Notes: a model not told the origin generated them from the letters alone. DNA of 35,249 nucleotides from Bacteroidales bacterium (GCA_023229525.1 JALNZC010000026.1:22201-57449), one strand, 5' to 3'; shown: positions 8,291 to 17,558, counted from the first letter of the stretch. Translations and numbers: made by a program.

Positions 8291-8923
8291 TTGGAAGAAT
8301 CTACTGAAAGATCGTTGATTGACGGCAAATTACTTCCGGTAATGGAAGAATTTTATTCCCTTCAGGGTGAAGGTTTCAATACCGGTCAGGCAGCTTACTT
8401 TGTACGAATTGGCGGTTGTGACGTGGGTTGTAAATGGTGTGATGTCAAAGAATCCTGGAACGCTTTTCTTTTCCCGCCATCACTCACCGACTTGATTATC
8501 GAACATGTTTTGCAAAATCCTGCAAAAGCTGTTGTTGTTACCGGCGGAGAACCGTTGTTATATAACCTCGAATATCTATGCAGGGAATTGAAACGAGGAG
8601 GGGTCAGAACTTTTTTAGAGACTTCGGGCTCACAACCATTGAGCGGAGAATGGGATTGGATTTGTCTTTCTCCAAAAAAAGAGTCTCCACCCCTTCACGA
8701 TGTCGTTGAAAAAGCGAATGAATTGAAAGTAATTATTGAGGATTCGGCTGACTTCTCCTGGGCTGAAGAAAATGCCGAACTCGTTTCAAATGGCTGCATT
8801 CTATACCTCCAACCGGAATGGAGTCAACGCGAAAAGATAATGCCGCAGATTATCTATTATATTCAGGCCAATCCAAAATGGAAGATATCACTGCAAAGCC
8901 ATAAATACATGAGTATTCCATGA
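8291..8923 (+). CDS. queE: 7-carboxy-7-deazaguanine synthase (radical SAM)
   Basis: The protein has 210 aa and converts 6-carboxytetrahydropterin to 7-carboxy-7-deazaguanine in preQ0/queuosine synthesis. The [4Fe-4S] ligands are C43, C47 and C50 (C-D-V-G-C-K-W-C), preceded by F-Y-S-L-Q-G-E-G and followed by the S-adenosylmethionine-binding V-T-G-G-E-P. The start is a TTG at 8291, chosen because Bacteroidota homologues usually have 10-20 residues before the M-E-E-F-Y-S phrase; an ATG at 8342 is the alternative. The stop overlaps the next start as ATGA. Other queuosine genes are not in the window. Confidence 0.93.
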   Translation: MEESTERSLIDGKLLPVMEEFYSLQGEGFNTGQAAYFVRIGGCDVGCKWCDVKESWNAFLFPPSLTDLIIEHVLQNPAKAVVVTGGEPLLYNLEYLCRELKRGGVRTFLETSGSQPLSGEWDWICLSPKKESPPLHDVVEKANELKVIIEDSADFSWAEENAELVSNGCILYLQPEWSQREKIMPQIIYYIQANPKWKISLQSHKYMSIP

Positions 8924-10869
8924 TTTATTTAAGATCTGTTTTTCTGTTTTGGATATTTACTCTTATTTGGGTAAATGAATTAAATGCCCAGGGTGGTTCA
9001 TTATCAACTGAAAATAAAAAAGCAATTAAACTATTCTATTCAGCCATTGAGCGGTACCAGGTAAAAAATACTGAAGAAGCACTTTCCGATCTTAAAAAAG
9101 CCATCACGGCCGATCCTTTATTCACAGAAGCGTTCATTCTTCAGGGTGATATATATAACGATGATCGTCAGTTTGAAAAAGCCATTGAATCCTATCAAAC
9201 TGCAATCAATACCAATAAACCCTTCTCCCCGGCACTTTTTTCAATCATCGCAACCATTCAATTGAACCTGGGCCGATATACTGATGCTCAATTTAATTTC
9301 CAACGTTTCCTGGAATCAGGTTACATACCTGAAAATAAAAAGCAACAGGCCGAACAAGGGCTTAAAGTTTGCGCTTTTGCAATCAACAACATCGCTCACC
9401 CGGTTCCTTTTCTACCGGTTAATCTTGGAGATAGTATCAATAGTCCATACGATGATTATGTGAATATCCTTACTGCTGATGAAGAATTGTTGTACTTCAC
9501 CAGGAAGAATCCCAGCAGTGCAAAATCTGAGGACAAAAGACAGGATTATGAAGAAGATTTTTATGTTTCTCACCGGATCGATTCCACATGGTCGGAAGCC
9601 ATACCGCTCGGACCTCCGGTTAATACCAATGGAAATGAAGGAGCATTAACCATTTCGCCCGATGGGAATTTTCTGTTTTTTGCTGCATGCGATCGCCCCG
9701 ATGGTTATGGAAGTTGCGATATCTATTGGGCTAAACGAATAGGTGATCATTGGACAGTACCTCAAAACATGGGCCCCCGGATAAATTCACCGCAATGGGA
9801 CTCACAACCCTCCTTTTCATCCGATGGAAAAACTCTCTATTTTGCCAGTAAACGTCCGGGTGGCAAAGGGAGTTCCGACATCTGGAATTCTCAGCTTCAA
9901 CCCGACGGACAATGGAGCGAACCGGTTAACCTTGGCGATTCAATCAATACTAAGGCTGAAGAAATGGCCCCTTTCATTCATCCGGATGATCAAACACTCT
10001 ATTTCTCCTCAAAAGGACATCTTGGAATGGGTGGTCTGGACCTGTTTTTTTCTCGAAAAATCGGGATTGGAACATGGGGTCAGCCGGTAAATATGGGTTT
10101 CCCCATCAACACCCAGGCAAACGAAATATCCATTATTGTGAATGCGAAAGGCAATATGGCATATATTTCCTCTGACCTCCCGGGTGGAAAAGGGGGACAG
10201 GATATCTACAAATTTCCGTTGTATAAAGAGGCTCAGCCGGTTGCAACTTCATACCTGAAAGGGATTGTATTTGATCAGGAAACCAAAAAAAGAATGGCTG
10301 CCCGGTTTGAACTTATCGACCTGGAGACATCACAAACTGTCGTGGAATCAGTTTCTGATCCCTTATCGGGCGAATTTTTACTGCTTTTGCCTTCTGAAAA
10401 AAATTATGCATTGAATGTATCCAGGGAAGGTTATTTGTTTTTCTCGGAAAATTTTTCTTTGAGAGGGACTAATTCCTCCATCCACCCTTTACTCAGGAAT
10501 ATTCCTTTAAAACCGATAAAAATAGGAGAATCGGTGGTTTTGAAAAATATTTTTTTTGATACTGATAAATTCGTTCTTAAAGATGAATCAACGGGTGAAT
10601 TGAGAAAACTGATCGATTACCTCCAAAAAAATCCAAAATTAAAAATTGAAATTAGCGGGCATACCGATAATCAGGGCACAGAGGAATATAATGTGGTACT
10701 TTCTCAAAATCGGGCAAAATCAGTGTATGACTTTCTGATTCAAAATGGAATCGAAGAATCACGGCTCTCGTATAAAGGGTATGGCTTCACCCACCCTGTC
10801 GATACTAACTCCACTGATCAAGGGCGTGCCAATAACCGGCGTACCGAATTTAAAATATTAGAGAATTAA
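8920..10869 (+). CDS. TPR / PD40 beta-propeller / OmpA-family protein, PorE-like architecture
   Basis: The protein has 649 aa. A signal peptide (~1-24, ending L-N-A-Q) is followed by TPR-like repeats (~30-150) and a run of PD40/WD40-like blades (~165-440; phrases S-P-D-G-N-F-L-F-F, S-S-D-G-K-T-L-Y-F-A-S and D-D-Q-T-L-Y-F-S-S). A carboxypeptidase-regulatory-like beta domain follows (~445-530). The OmpA C-terminal peptidoglycan-binding domain (~540-649) has I-S-G-H-T-D-N-Q-G and N-R-R-T-E-F. This order is that of Porphyromonas PorE, a T9SS component that anchors to peptidoglycan, but Bacteroidota carry several such paralogues, so the T9SS role is inferred. It is coupled to queE by an ATGA overlap. 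Confidence 0.85.
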   Translation: MIYLRSVFLFWIFTLIWVNELNAQGGSLSTENKKAIKLFYSAIERYQVKNTEEALSDLKKAITADPLFTEAFILQGDIYNDDRQFEKAIESYQTAINTNKPFSPALFSIIATIQLNLGRYTDAQFNFQRFLESGYIPENKKQQAEQGLKVCAFAINNIAHPVPFLPVNLGDSINSPYDDYVNILTADEELLYFTRKNPSSAKSEDKRQDYEEDFYVSHRIDSTWSEAIPLGPPVNTNGNEGALTISPDGNFLFFAACDRPDGYGSCDIYWAKRIGDHWTVPQNMGPRINSPQWDSQPSFSSDGKTLYFASKRPGGKGSSDIWNSQLQPDGQWSEPVNLGDSINTKAEEMAPFIHPDDQTLYFSSKGHLGMGGLDLFFSRKIGIGTWGQPVNMGFPINTQANEISIIVNAKGNMAYISSDLPGGKGGQDIYKFPLYKEAQPVATSYLKGIVFDQETKKRMAARFELIDLETSQTVVESVSDPLSGEFLLLLPSEKNYALNVSREGYLFFSENFSLRGTNSSIHPLLRNIPLKPIKIGESVVLKNIFFDTDKFVLKDESTGELRKLIDYLQKNPKLKIEISGHTDNQGTEEYNVVLSQNRAKSVYDFLIQNGIEESRLSYKGYGFTHPVDTNSTDQGRANNRRTEFKILEN

Positions 10870-10879
10870 ATAAAATTCT

Positions 10880-10887
10880 TACCTTTG
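10880..10887 (+). promoter_or_regulatory. Putative -7 promoter element for thrS-infC-rpmI-rplT
   Basis: TACCTTTG, an exact TAnnTTTG match, sits 25 nt before the thrS ATG in the short gap after the OmpA-family gene. Confidence 0.5.
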
Positions 10888-10912
10888 CACCCCTAAAATT
10901 CCGGAATAACTG

Positions 10913-12856
10913 ATGATCAATATTACATTACCTGATAACTCGGTTCGACAATATCCTGTCGGAATTACTGGGCTTGAAATAGCTAAAAGTATCAGTGATG
11001 GACTCGCCAGGAACGTTCTCTCCATTGCTGTTAACAACGAAGTCTGGGATGCAACTCGTCCGCTTACTCAGGATGCTAAAGTCAAATTGCTGACATGGAA
11101 CGACACAGAAGGGAAAGCAACGATGTGGCATTCTTCTGCACATCTCATGGCTGAAGCCATTGAATTTCTTTATCCCGGAACAAAATTTGGTATTGGGCCA
11201 AACATTGAAAATGGGTTTTATTATGATGTCGACTTTGGTAATCAAATAATTTCATCAGATGATTTTCCTAAGATTGAAAATAAAATACTGGAATTAGCCA
11301 GAGAGAAACAACAATTTCTCAGGAAAGAAATCTCCAAAGAAGAGGCTATCGATTTTTTTTCCAGGAAAGGAGATGAATACAAAATTGAATTACTACAGGA
11401 TCTTCAGGATGGTCAGATTACATTTTATGAGTCTGGTAAATTCACTGATTTGTGCCGGGGACCGCATCTTCCGGATACCGGTTTTATTAAAGCCGTAAAA
11501 TTGCTGAGTATCGCCGGTGCATATTGGCGGGGTGATGAAAAACGCAAACAACTGACCCGGATTTATGGGATTACGTTTCCGAAGCAGAAAGATCTGGACG
11601 ATTTTCTCGTATTTCTTGAAGAGGCTAAGAAACGGGATCATCGTAAGCTAGGAAAAGAACTGGAACTGTTTGCTTTTTCCAACAAAGTAGGATTAGGTCT
11701 TCCTTTATGGTTACCCAGAGGGGCACAACTCCGTGAGCGTCTTGAAATGTTTCTGAAGAAAGTTCAGAAAAAAGCCGGTTATCTTCAGGTTATCTGTCCG
11801 CATATCGGAAATGTTGAACTCTATAAAACATCCGGACATTATCAAAAATATGGAGAAAGCTCATTCCGCCCTATCTCTACGCCGATTGAAGGGGAAGAGT
11901 TTTTCCTGAAACCGATGAATTGTCCCCACCATTGCGAAATCTATAAAACAAAACCACGGTCATACCGTGATCTGCCACTTCGCCTTGCGGAATTCGGTAC
12001 GGTTTATCGTTACGAACAAAGTGGTGAGTTACATGGTCTTACACGTGTCAGGGGATTTACACAAGATGATGCCCATATTTTCTGTACACCCGAACAGGTT
12101 AAAGATGAGTTTAAAGGAGTAATGGATATCGTGATGCTCATTTTTAAAGCATTGAACTTCAAAGATTTCATAGTTCAGATATCCCTCCGCGACCCAAATA
12201 ATAAAGAAAAGTACATTGGCACCGATGAAAATTGGGAAAAAGCGGAAAATGCCATAATGGAAGTTGCCAGCGAACGTGGGTTAAATACTATAATAGAACT
12301 TGGCGAAGCAGCATTCTATGGACCTAAAATGGATTTTTTGGTCAAAGATGCTTTGGGCAGAAAGTGGCAGTTGGGAACTATTCAGGTAGACTATAACCTC
12401 CCTGAACGGTTTGAACTAGAATACATTGGAACTGATAACCAACGACATCGTCCGGTTATGATTCACAGGGCGCCATTCGGATCGATGGAACGTTTTGTCG
12501 CAGTTTTGCTGGAACATACTGCTGGAAATTTCCCCTTATGGTTAGCGCCTGACCAGGTTATCATATTGCCAATCAGCGACAAATATCAGGTTTATGCGAA
12601 AAAAGTTTTAAATTTGCTAAATAATTCCGAAATTCGCACCCTGTTTGATGACCGGAACGAAAAAGCCGGCAAAAAAATCAGGGATGCAGAACTGATGAAA
12701 ATCCCTTTCATGCTTATTGTTGGAGAGAGAGAAGAAAACGAAGGATCAGTTTCAGTTCGCCGGCATGGGAAAGGTGATCTCGGACCTTATAAAATTGAAG
12801 ATTTCATCCGATTAGTCACTCAAGAAGTTAAAAATGAGCTCGGAGAATTAGATTAA
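10913..12856 (+). CDS. thrS: Threonyl-tRNA synthetase
   Basis: The protein has 647 aa and is a class II synthetase. An N-terminal TGS domain (~1-60) is followed by the SAD editing domain with H-S-S-A-H and C-R-G-P-H. The catalytic core carries the zinc ligands C337 (M-N-C-P-H-H), H388 and H518 (M-I-H-R-A-P-F-G-S), and motif 2 lies near Y-R-Y-E-Q-S-G-E-L-H-G. The anticodon-binding domain follows (~545-647). The length is normal and nothing is missing. It heads the conserved thrS-infC-rpmI-rplT cluster. In some bacteria thrS is autoregulated through its leader; here the leader is short and no tRNA-like fold was recognised. Confidence 0.98.
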   Translation: MINITLPDNSVRQYPVGITGLEIAKSISDGLARNVLSIAVNNEVWDATRPLTQDAKVKLLTWNDTEGKATMWHSSAHLMAEAIEFLYPGTKFGIGPNIENGFYYDVDFGNQIISSDDFPKIENKILELAREKQQFLRKEISKEEAIDFFSRKGDEYKIELLQDLQDGQITFYESGKFTDLCRGPHLPDTGFIKAVKLLSIAGAYWRGDEKRKQLTRIYGITFPKQKDLDDFLVFLEEAKKRDHRKLGKELELFAFSNKVGLGLPLWLPRGAQLRERLEMFLKKVQKKAGYLQVICPHIGNVELYKTSGHYQKYGESSFRPISTPIEGEEFFLKPMNCPHHCEIYKTKPRSYRDLPLRLAEFGTVYRYEQSGELHGLTRVRGFTQDDAHIFCTPEQVKDEFKGVMDIVMLIFKALNFKDFIVQISLRDPNNKEKYIGTDENWEKAENAIMEVASERGLNTIIELGEAAFYGPKMDFLVKDALGRKWQLGTIQVDYNLPERFELEYIGTDNQRHRPVMIHRAPFGSMERFVAVLLEHTAGNFPLWLAPDQVIILPISDKYQVYAKKVLNLLNNSEIRTLFDDRNEKAGKKIRDAELMKIPFMLIVGEREENEGSVSVRRHGKGDLGPYKIEDFIRLVTQEVKNELGELD

Positions 12857-12913
12857 TCAATGTAATATAATACAAGCGAAATTATTTGAAATCGTAAATC
12901 GTAAATTTAATAT

Positions 12914-12919
12914 AGGAGG
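12914..12919 (+). promoter_or_regulatory. Perfect Shine-Dalgarno sequence for infC
   Basis: AGGAGG lies 7 nt before the ATA codon at 12927. Bacteroidota genes usually lack such a motif. This site fixes the infC start, because no in-frame ATG, GTG or TTG exists between the thrS end and the ATG at 13080, which is inside the conserved domain. Confidence 0.75.
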
Positions 12920-12926
12920 CATACTT

Positions 12927-13481
12927 ATAGTAACACAATTTAACGGCCCGCGTCGCTTTCCGAAACCGGGGAAAAAAGAAGAACCTTATAATATAAACCA
13001 ATTTATCAAAGCACCAGTAGTAAGAGTAGTTGGTGAAAATATCCTGCCTGGTATTTACAATATTCGTGAAGCACTTAACATGGCTGAAATTCAGGGACTT
13101 GATCTGGTGGAAATTTCTCCAACAGCCAATCCCCCAGTCTGTAAGGTGATAGATTATAAAAAATTTCTTTATGAATTAAAGAGGAAACAGAAAGAAATGA
13201 AGGCCAAAACGGCGAAAATCATCGTTAAAGAAATTCGCCTGGGACCAAATACCGATGACCATGACTTCAATTTTAAACTGAATCATGCATTAAAATTTCT
13301 CAAAGATGGCGCAAAAGTGAAAGTGGACGTATTCTTTAAAGGCCGCTCCATTATTTATAAAGAACAAGGAGAATTAATTTTGCTGAAATTCGCCCAGGCT
13401 GTGGTTGATGTTGGTAAAATCGAACAAATGCCGCGACTCGAAGGCAAACGGATGATTATGATTATTGCCCCCAAAAAATAA
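12927..13481 (+). CDS. infC: Translation initiation factor IF-3 with a probable ATA start
   Basis: The ATG at 13080 would leave 133 aa and cut off the N-terminal domain. Reading upstream in the same frame gives conserved IF-3 sequence: Y-N-I-N-x-x-I, V-R-V-V-G-E-N, and G-I-Y-N-I-R-E-A-L before M-A-E-I-Q-G-L-D-L-V-E-I. The only well-placed start is ATA at 12927, 7 nt after AGGAGG, giving 184 aa, the usual length. IF-3 binds the 30S subunit and rejects non-canonical initiation. E. coli infC uses AUU and is therefore self-limited; the same feedback is inferred here. The C-terminal domain has the expected K-I-I-V-K-E-I-R-L-G-P and basic segments. Confidence 0.88.
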   Translation: MVTQFNGPRRFPKPGKKEEPYNINQFIKAPVVRVVGENILPGIYNIREALNMAEIQGLDLVEISPTANPPVCKVIDYKKFLYELKRKQKEMKAKTAKIIVKEIRLGPNTDDHDFNFKLNHALKFLKDGAKVKVDVFFKGRSIIYKEQGELILLKFAQAVVDVGKIEQMPRLEGKRMIMIIAPKK

Positions 13482-13569
13482 GATAAAGACGTATAGTGTT
13501 GCTTTTCAATTAAAAGCTAACAGAAGTCTTAAAGATAATTTATATAACAAATCAATTAAAACCAGTAAC

Positions 13570-13764
13570 ATGCCAAAAATGAAGACCAAATCCGGGGCCA
13601 AAAAAAGATTTGCACTGACGGGAACCGGTAAAATCAAGCGGAAGCATGCTTACAAAAGCCACATACTGACTAAGAAAACCACGAAACGGAAACGTAATCT
13701 TACGTACTCCACTACGGTTGAAAAAGCCGATGCAGCTAATGTAAAAGAAATGCTCCAGGGTTAA
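13570..13764 (+). CDS. rpmI: 50S ribosomal protein L35
   Basis: The protein has 64 aa from ATG at 13570, the typical L35 length. It starts M-P-K-M-K-T-K-S-G-A-K-K-R-F and is rich in Lys and Arg, including the typical H-I-L-T-K-K-T segment. The frame is open further upstream, but the family never carries such an extension and the preceding residues are unlike L35. It sits between infC and rplT in the conserved cluster. Confidence 0.96.
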   Translation: MPKMKTKSGAKKRFALTGTGKIKRKHAYKSHILTKKTTKRKRNLTYSTTVEKADAANVKEMLQG

Positions 13765-13841
13765 TTATTCATTGTCTAACTTGTGTTTAGCTCGAAAAGA
13801 TTCCTGTCTTAGGAACGCTAACGCAAAAAAAAAGTAAAACT

Positions 13842-14189
13842 ATGCCAAGATCAGTAAATGCCGTCGCTTCGCGCGAAAGAAGGAAAAAAATTCTAAAACG
13901 GGCCAAAGGACAGTTTGGTAGAAGAAAGAATGTTCTTACCGTTGCAAAAAATTCGGTTGAAAAAGGATTGGGTTATGCCTACCGGGATCGCCGTACAAAA
14001 AAACGTAATTTCCGTGGTTTATGGATTACCCGTATCAATGCCGGTGTCCGTGTCTATGGAATGTCGTATTCGGTTTTTATGGGTAAACTCGCAGAGAAAA
14101 ATATTATCCTGAACCGGAAAACATTGGCCGACCTGGCTATGAACCATCCTGAAGCCTTCAAAGCAGTAATTGAAGAACTCAACAAATAA
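13842..14189 (+). CDS. rplT: 50S ribosomal protein L20
   Basis: The protein has 115 aa and begins M-P-R-S-V-N-A-V-A-S-R-E-R-R-K-K, with the conserved W-I-T-R-I-N-A, Y-S-V-F-M-G and L-A-D-L-A motifs. L20 is an early 23S rRNA assembly protein, and in other phyla it represses its own operon. It is the last gene of the thrS cluster and is followed 24 nt later by an intrinsic terminator. Confidence 0.98.
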   Translation: MPRSVNAVASRERRKKILKRAKGQFGRRKNVLTVAKNSVEKGLGYAYRDRRTKKRNFRGLWITRINAGVRVYGMSYSVFMGKLAEKNIILNRKTLADLAMNHPEAFKAVIEELNK

Positions 14190-14212
14190 TTGATAATCAT
14201 CATGATAAAGAT

Positions 14213-14239
14213 AGCCGTTCTATCCGAACGGCTTTTTTA
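14213..14239 (+). terminator. Intrinsic terminator after rplT
   Basis: A perfect 8-bp stem (AGCCGTTC with GAACGGCT, loop TATCC) runs into a T-tract. It lies between the convergent rplT and DUF4301 genes and fits the plus-strand cluster. Confidence 0.9.
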
Positions 14240-14314
14240 TTGTCCGGCTTAGACATCGCCAACATTCCTTCCGGTTCAACAGATAATTGTAATTATTGCG
14301 CGTTTCTTTAAAAA

Positions 14315-15838
14315 TCATTCGAGATGTTCTTTCCTTAGCAGATCGTTTACGATTTTTACCGGGTTGAAAGTAATTACAGGCACCTCTATAAACAGGGTTA
14401 TCCAACCTGCCATCGCTCCATTCCACAATCCCGGTAATTCTTGAGCTTTAACTGTTTTCCCAGCGATAGACTTTTTAGAGATGAATCCGGTGTTTTCATC
14501 AACGAAATCAATTAATTTGAATCGTTTTCCTGTAAAGTCTTTTGTACAGCAAACGAGATCCACAGGATTAAAATGAGTGGATCTGCAAAAAATTGAATGC
14601 TGATCTTTGTCGGTGAGGTTGATCTGGGAACTCTCTACTATTTGAAGTGATTGTCCATTGTTTGCTCCCCACACCCAGAAAGGTCCGCCTCCCGGTTCTC
14701 CTTCATTTTTAACCATTCCGCAAACCCGGAATGGCCGGTTAAGTATTTTGAATAAAATCGAGCATTGTTCTTCCTGATCTAAAGAATAAAAATTATTTGG
14801 AATGGAAAGTTGCAATTTTTCAATGGCAAAAACTGCTATTTCCGGAATATCCACTGAAACGATCGAATGTGTATTGATTTCTTGAAGATATCTATTAATT
14901 CTTTGTTTTAACATTAAAAGATATCCACCAAGCAATTTTTTATATTGGAAAGTAGTACCCTTTAACCGATCAGGGACAACGTTATCTATATTTTTTATAA
15001 AAATGATATCCGCATCAATATCTTCAAGATTATCCAGTAAGGAACCGTGTCCACCGGGCCGGAACATCAAACTTCCATCCGTATTGCGTAAAGGCTGATT
15101 GTCAAGATTGACGGCGATCGTATCGGTAGAAGGTTTCTGAATCGAAAATGAAATATCAAATTGTGTTTTAAGCTTCTTTTCATAATTTGTTTGTACTGTT
15201 GCAAGAAGCTCAAGGAATTTTTCACGGTGTTCAGGAGAAATGGTAAAGTGCAATCTGGATGTATTTGTCACATCCCTGGCATATTCAGCTGCTTCCACCA
15301 TATGTTCTTCAACAGATGTCCGGGCTCCTTCCTGGTAACGATGAAACTTGATTAATCCTTTCGGCAAATTGGAATAGTTCAACCCTTTTTCTGTCAGTAT
15401 GTAGTCAATGATAGGAGTGTAGTCATGATTTTTCAGTAGTTCATCAACCTCCAAACCATCATGCTTTACTGTGTTGTCAAGATCTTCATAAAAAGCGATT
15501 TCTTTAAAATATGAAAAAAAATAATTAATCGGATTTGAAACTTTTATATCGTTAAAGGGTTTTTCTTTAAATTCAAAAAGACTTTTGAACATCCTGCTGG
15601 CAGCTCCTGAAGCTGGAACGAACTTCACAACCCGTAGATCAGGTAACAATTGTTCGTATTTTTCAATATAACGATCTTTTTCAACTTCATCAAAAGATAA
15701 GATGCCATCAGAAAGAACCGCAGGACGGGAAAGTCTTATATAGGGGAATCCATTTATAAAATGATTTATCTGTTTTTCAATTTTTGCAACCTCAATTCCT
15801 TTTTGCCTTATTTGCACAAGATCATTTGGAGTAAACAT
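14315..15838 (-). CDS. DUF4301 family protein
   Basis: The protein has 507 aa and no signal peptide. Its sequence matches the Bacteroidota DUF4301 family: F-V-P-A-S-G-A-A-S-R-M-F-K near residues 75-90, R-P-G-G-H-G-S-L-L, D-I-I-F-I-K-N-I-D-N-V-V, G-G-P-F-W-V-W-G and H-F-N-P-V-D-L-V-C-C. The G-A-A-S-R-M-F-K and G-H-G-S-L phrases recall nucleotide-sugar transferases with a GT-A fold, but the reaction is unknown and I do not assign one. It diverges from the protease gene and has its own promoter-like octamer. Confidence 0.85.
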   Translation of the reverse strand: MFTPNDLVQIRQKGIEVAKIEKQINHFINGFPYIRLSRPAVLSDGILSFDEVEKDRYIEKYEQLLPDLRVVKFVPASGAASRMFKSLFEFKEKPFNDIKVSNPINYFFSYFKEIAFYEDLDNTVKHDGLEVDELLKNHDYTPIIDYILTEKGLNYSNLPKGLIKFHRYQEGARTSVEEHMVEAAEYARDVTNTSRLHFTISPEHREKFLELLATVQTNYEKKLKTQFDISFSIQKPSTDTIAVNLDNQPLRNTDGSLMFRPGGHGSLLDNLEDIDADIIFIKNIDNVVPDRLKGTTFQYKKLLGGYLLMLKQRINRYLQEINTHSIVSVDIPEIAVFAIEKLQLSIPNNFYSLDQEEQCSILFKILNRPFRVCGMVKNEGEPGGGPFWVWGANNGQSLQIVESSQINLTDKDQHSIFCRSTHFNPVDLVCCTKDFTGKRFKLIDFVDENTGFISKKSIAGKTVKAQELPGLWNGAMAGWITLFIEVPVITFNPVKIVNDLLRKEHLE

Positions 15839-15862
15839 CTGTCAGATTTTGTAATTTTATGA

Positions 15863-15870
15863 CAAATTTA
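15863..15870 (-). promoter_or_regulatory. Putative -7 promoter element for the DUF4301 gene
   Basis: On the minus strand the bases read TAAATTTG (TAnnTTTG), 24 nt before the ATG at 15838. It lies in the 40-bp divergent gap shared with the protease gene. Confidence 0.45.
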
Positions 15871-15878
15871 CCGAAATA

Positions 15879-17558
15879 ATGAAAAAACTCGTGATTATTC
15901 TTTTGAGTTTGTTACTTGCCATACAAACTGTTGGCCAAATTGCCCCACAAAAATATTTTATTGAGTTCACAGATAAAAGCAATTCGCCATACTCCATTGA
16001 TCGACCGCAGGAATTTCTTTCACTCCGCGCACTCGAGCGAAGAGAGAACCAGGCAATTCCAATCGACCAGAACGATATTCCTGTCAATGTGGATTACGTT
16101 AATGCAGTTGCAAATTTTGGTGTTACAATTCTAACCCGTTCTAAATGGTTTAACGGAATAACAATATATTCATTTAACCCGGACGTGTTAGACTCAATTT
16201 CACATCTTACATTTGTAAAAAGTATTATAAAATCATATGACATAAAACATTTAAATTCAGATAATAAATTTCGTCTAGAAGAAGTATTGCTTGAATCAAA
16301 TATCAATAAAGATAATTGTAAATTTTCAAATAAAAATACCTCCATTTATTATGAGTATGGACCATCTTACAAACAAATTCATATGTTGAATGGAGATTCG
16401 ATGCACAGAATGGGTTTTAGGGGTGAAGGGAAAATAATTGCCGTTCTGGATGCCGGATTTTACCACGTAGATATTTTACCTGCATTTGACAGTCTTTGGT
16501 CTAACAATCAAATACTTGGAACAAAAGATTTTGTAAATCCCGGAAACAATGTTTTCCTTGAATATGAGCATGGTATGGAGGTACTTTCAACAATTGGAGG
16601 AAACATCCCTGGTCAGTTAATCGGTTCTGCCCCGAAAGCCAAATTCTGGCTTCTTCGGACAGAAGACGTCAGAAGTGAAAACATAATTGAAGAATATAAT
16701 TGGGAGTCCGCAGCCGAATTTGCTGATAGTGCAGGTGTTGATATTATCAATTCCTCTCTCGGGTATACTACATTTGACGATACAATCCAAAATCATACCT
16801 GTTCCGATATGAATGGAAATACAACCTCGGTAACAAGGGGAGCGAATATTGCCGCAACCAAAGGAATGATCATAGTTAATAGCGCTGGGAATTCAGGTGG
16901 ATCTTCGTGGAAATGTGTTGGAGCCCCGGCAGACGGCTATAGTGTTATTGCTGTAGCCGCTGTTGACTCGAACGGGGTAAGAGCTCAATTCAGTTCGATA
17001 GGTGAGGAGACCATGCGCATTAAACCCAATGTTGCCGCGATGGGATCGCAAACCGTAATGTCATCACCGATTGGAACGATCACCCGTAGAAATGGAACAT
17101 CCTTTTCCTCACCACTTATAGCAGGAATGGTAGCGTGTTTGTGGCAGGCGGCGCCTACCTGGAGTAATATATACATTATGCGCGCTATTGAACTCAGTAG
17201 TAATCAGATATCGAATCCAGATTCGTTGCTTGGATACGGCATCCCTGATTTTCCCAAAGCCTTGTTACATCTTTCTGCTCCAGGTTCAATTGATAATTTA
17301 AAACTTCAAGTTTATCCAAATCCTTTTTCTACCACAGTCAAAATTACTTTCTTAACGTCAGACCATCACCACTTTGATATTCAGGTATTCGATTTGTTGG
17401 GAAGGATCCGATATGCAATGAAAAACCAAAATCTGACTGAAGGGGAAAATAGTTATGTATTTAATGATTTACCAGTTCTTCCTATTGGAAATTACATTTT
17501 AAAAGTGGTTACAGATTCATCGACCTATATTATTAAATTAATAAAGTCACTCAAATAA
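15879..17558 (+). CDS. Secreted subtilisin-like (S8) serine protease with T9SS sorting domain
   Basis: The protein has 559 aa. The signal peptide is ~1-20 (ending V-G-Q), and an N-terminal propeptide-like part covers ~21-165. The S8 catalytic triad is complete: D191 (A-V-L-D-A-G-F), H231 (Y-E-H-G-M-E-V) and S408 (G-T-S-F-S-S-P), with the oxyanion segment V-N-S-A-G-N-S-G-G between. The last ~80 residues have the type A T9SS pattern: V-Y-P-N-P-F, then a Q-V-F-D-L-L-G-R-I strand and a final G-N-Y-I-L-K-V strand. It is probably exported through the outer membrane and attached or released. The substrate is unknown. A repeat element follows it. Confidence 0.93.
   Translation: MKKLVIILLSLLLAIQTVGQIAPQKYFIEFTDKSNSPYSIDRPQEFLSLRALERRENQAIPIDQNDIPVNVDYVNAVANFGVTILTRSKWFNGITIYSFNPDVLDSISHLTFVKSIIKSYDIKHLNSDNKFRLEEVLLESNINKDNCKFSNKNTSIYYEYGPSYKQIHMLNGDSMHRMGFRGEGKIIAVLDAGFYHVDILPAFDSLWSNNQILGTKDFVNPGNNVFLEYEHGMEVLSTIGGNIPGQLIGSAPKAKFWLLRTEDVRSENIIEEYNWESAAEFADSAGVDIINSSLGYTTFDDTIQNHTCSDMNGNTTSVTRGANIAATKGMIIVNSAGNSGGSSWKCVGAPADGYSVIAVAAVDSNGVRAQFSSIGEETMRIKPNVAAMGSQTVMSSPIGTITRRNGTSFSSPLIAGMVACLWQAAPTWSNIYIMRAIELSSNQISNPDSLLGYGIPDFPKALLHLSAPGSIDNLKLQVYPNPFSTTVKITFLTSDHHHFDIQVFDLLGRIRYAMKNQNLTEGENSYVFNDLPVLPIGNYILKVVTDSSTYIIKLIKSLK

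Noticed and set aside
13465..13569. In-frame upstream extension of rpmI
   Set aside because: L35 starts at M-P-K-M-K-T-K-S-G; the extension of 35 residues is unlike the family and overlaps the infC end.
13482..13569. L20 or L35 autoregulatory leader RNA between infC and rpmI
   Set aside because: No clear hairpin or pseudoknot could be drawn by eye in this short AT-rich gap.
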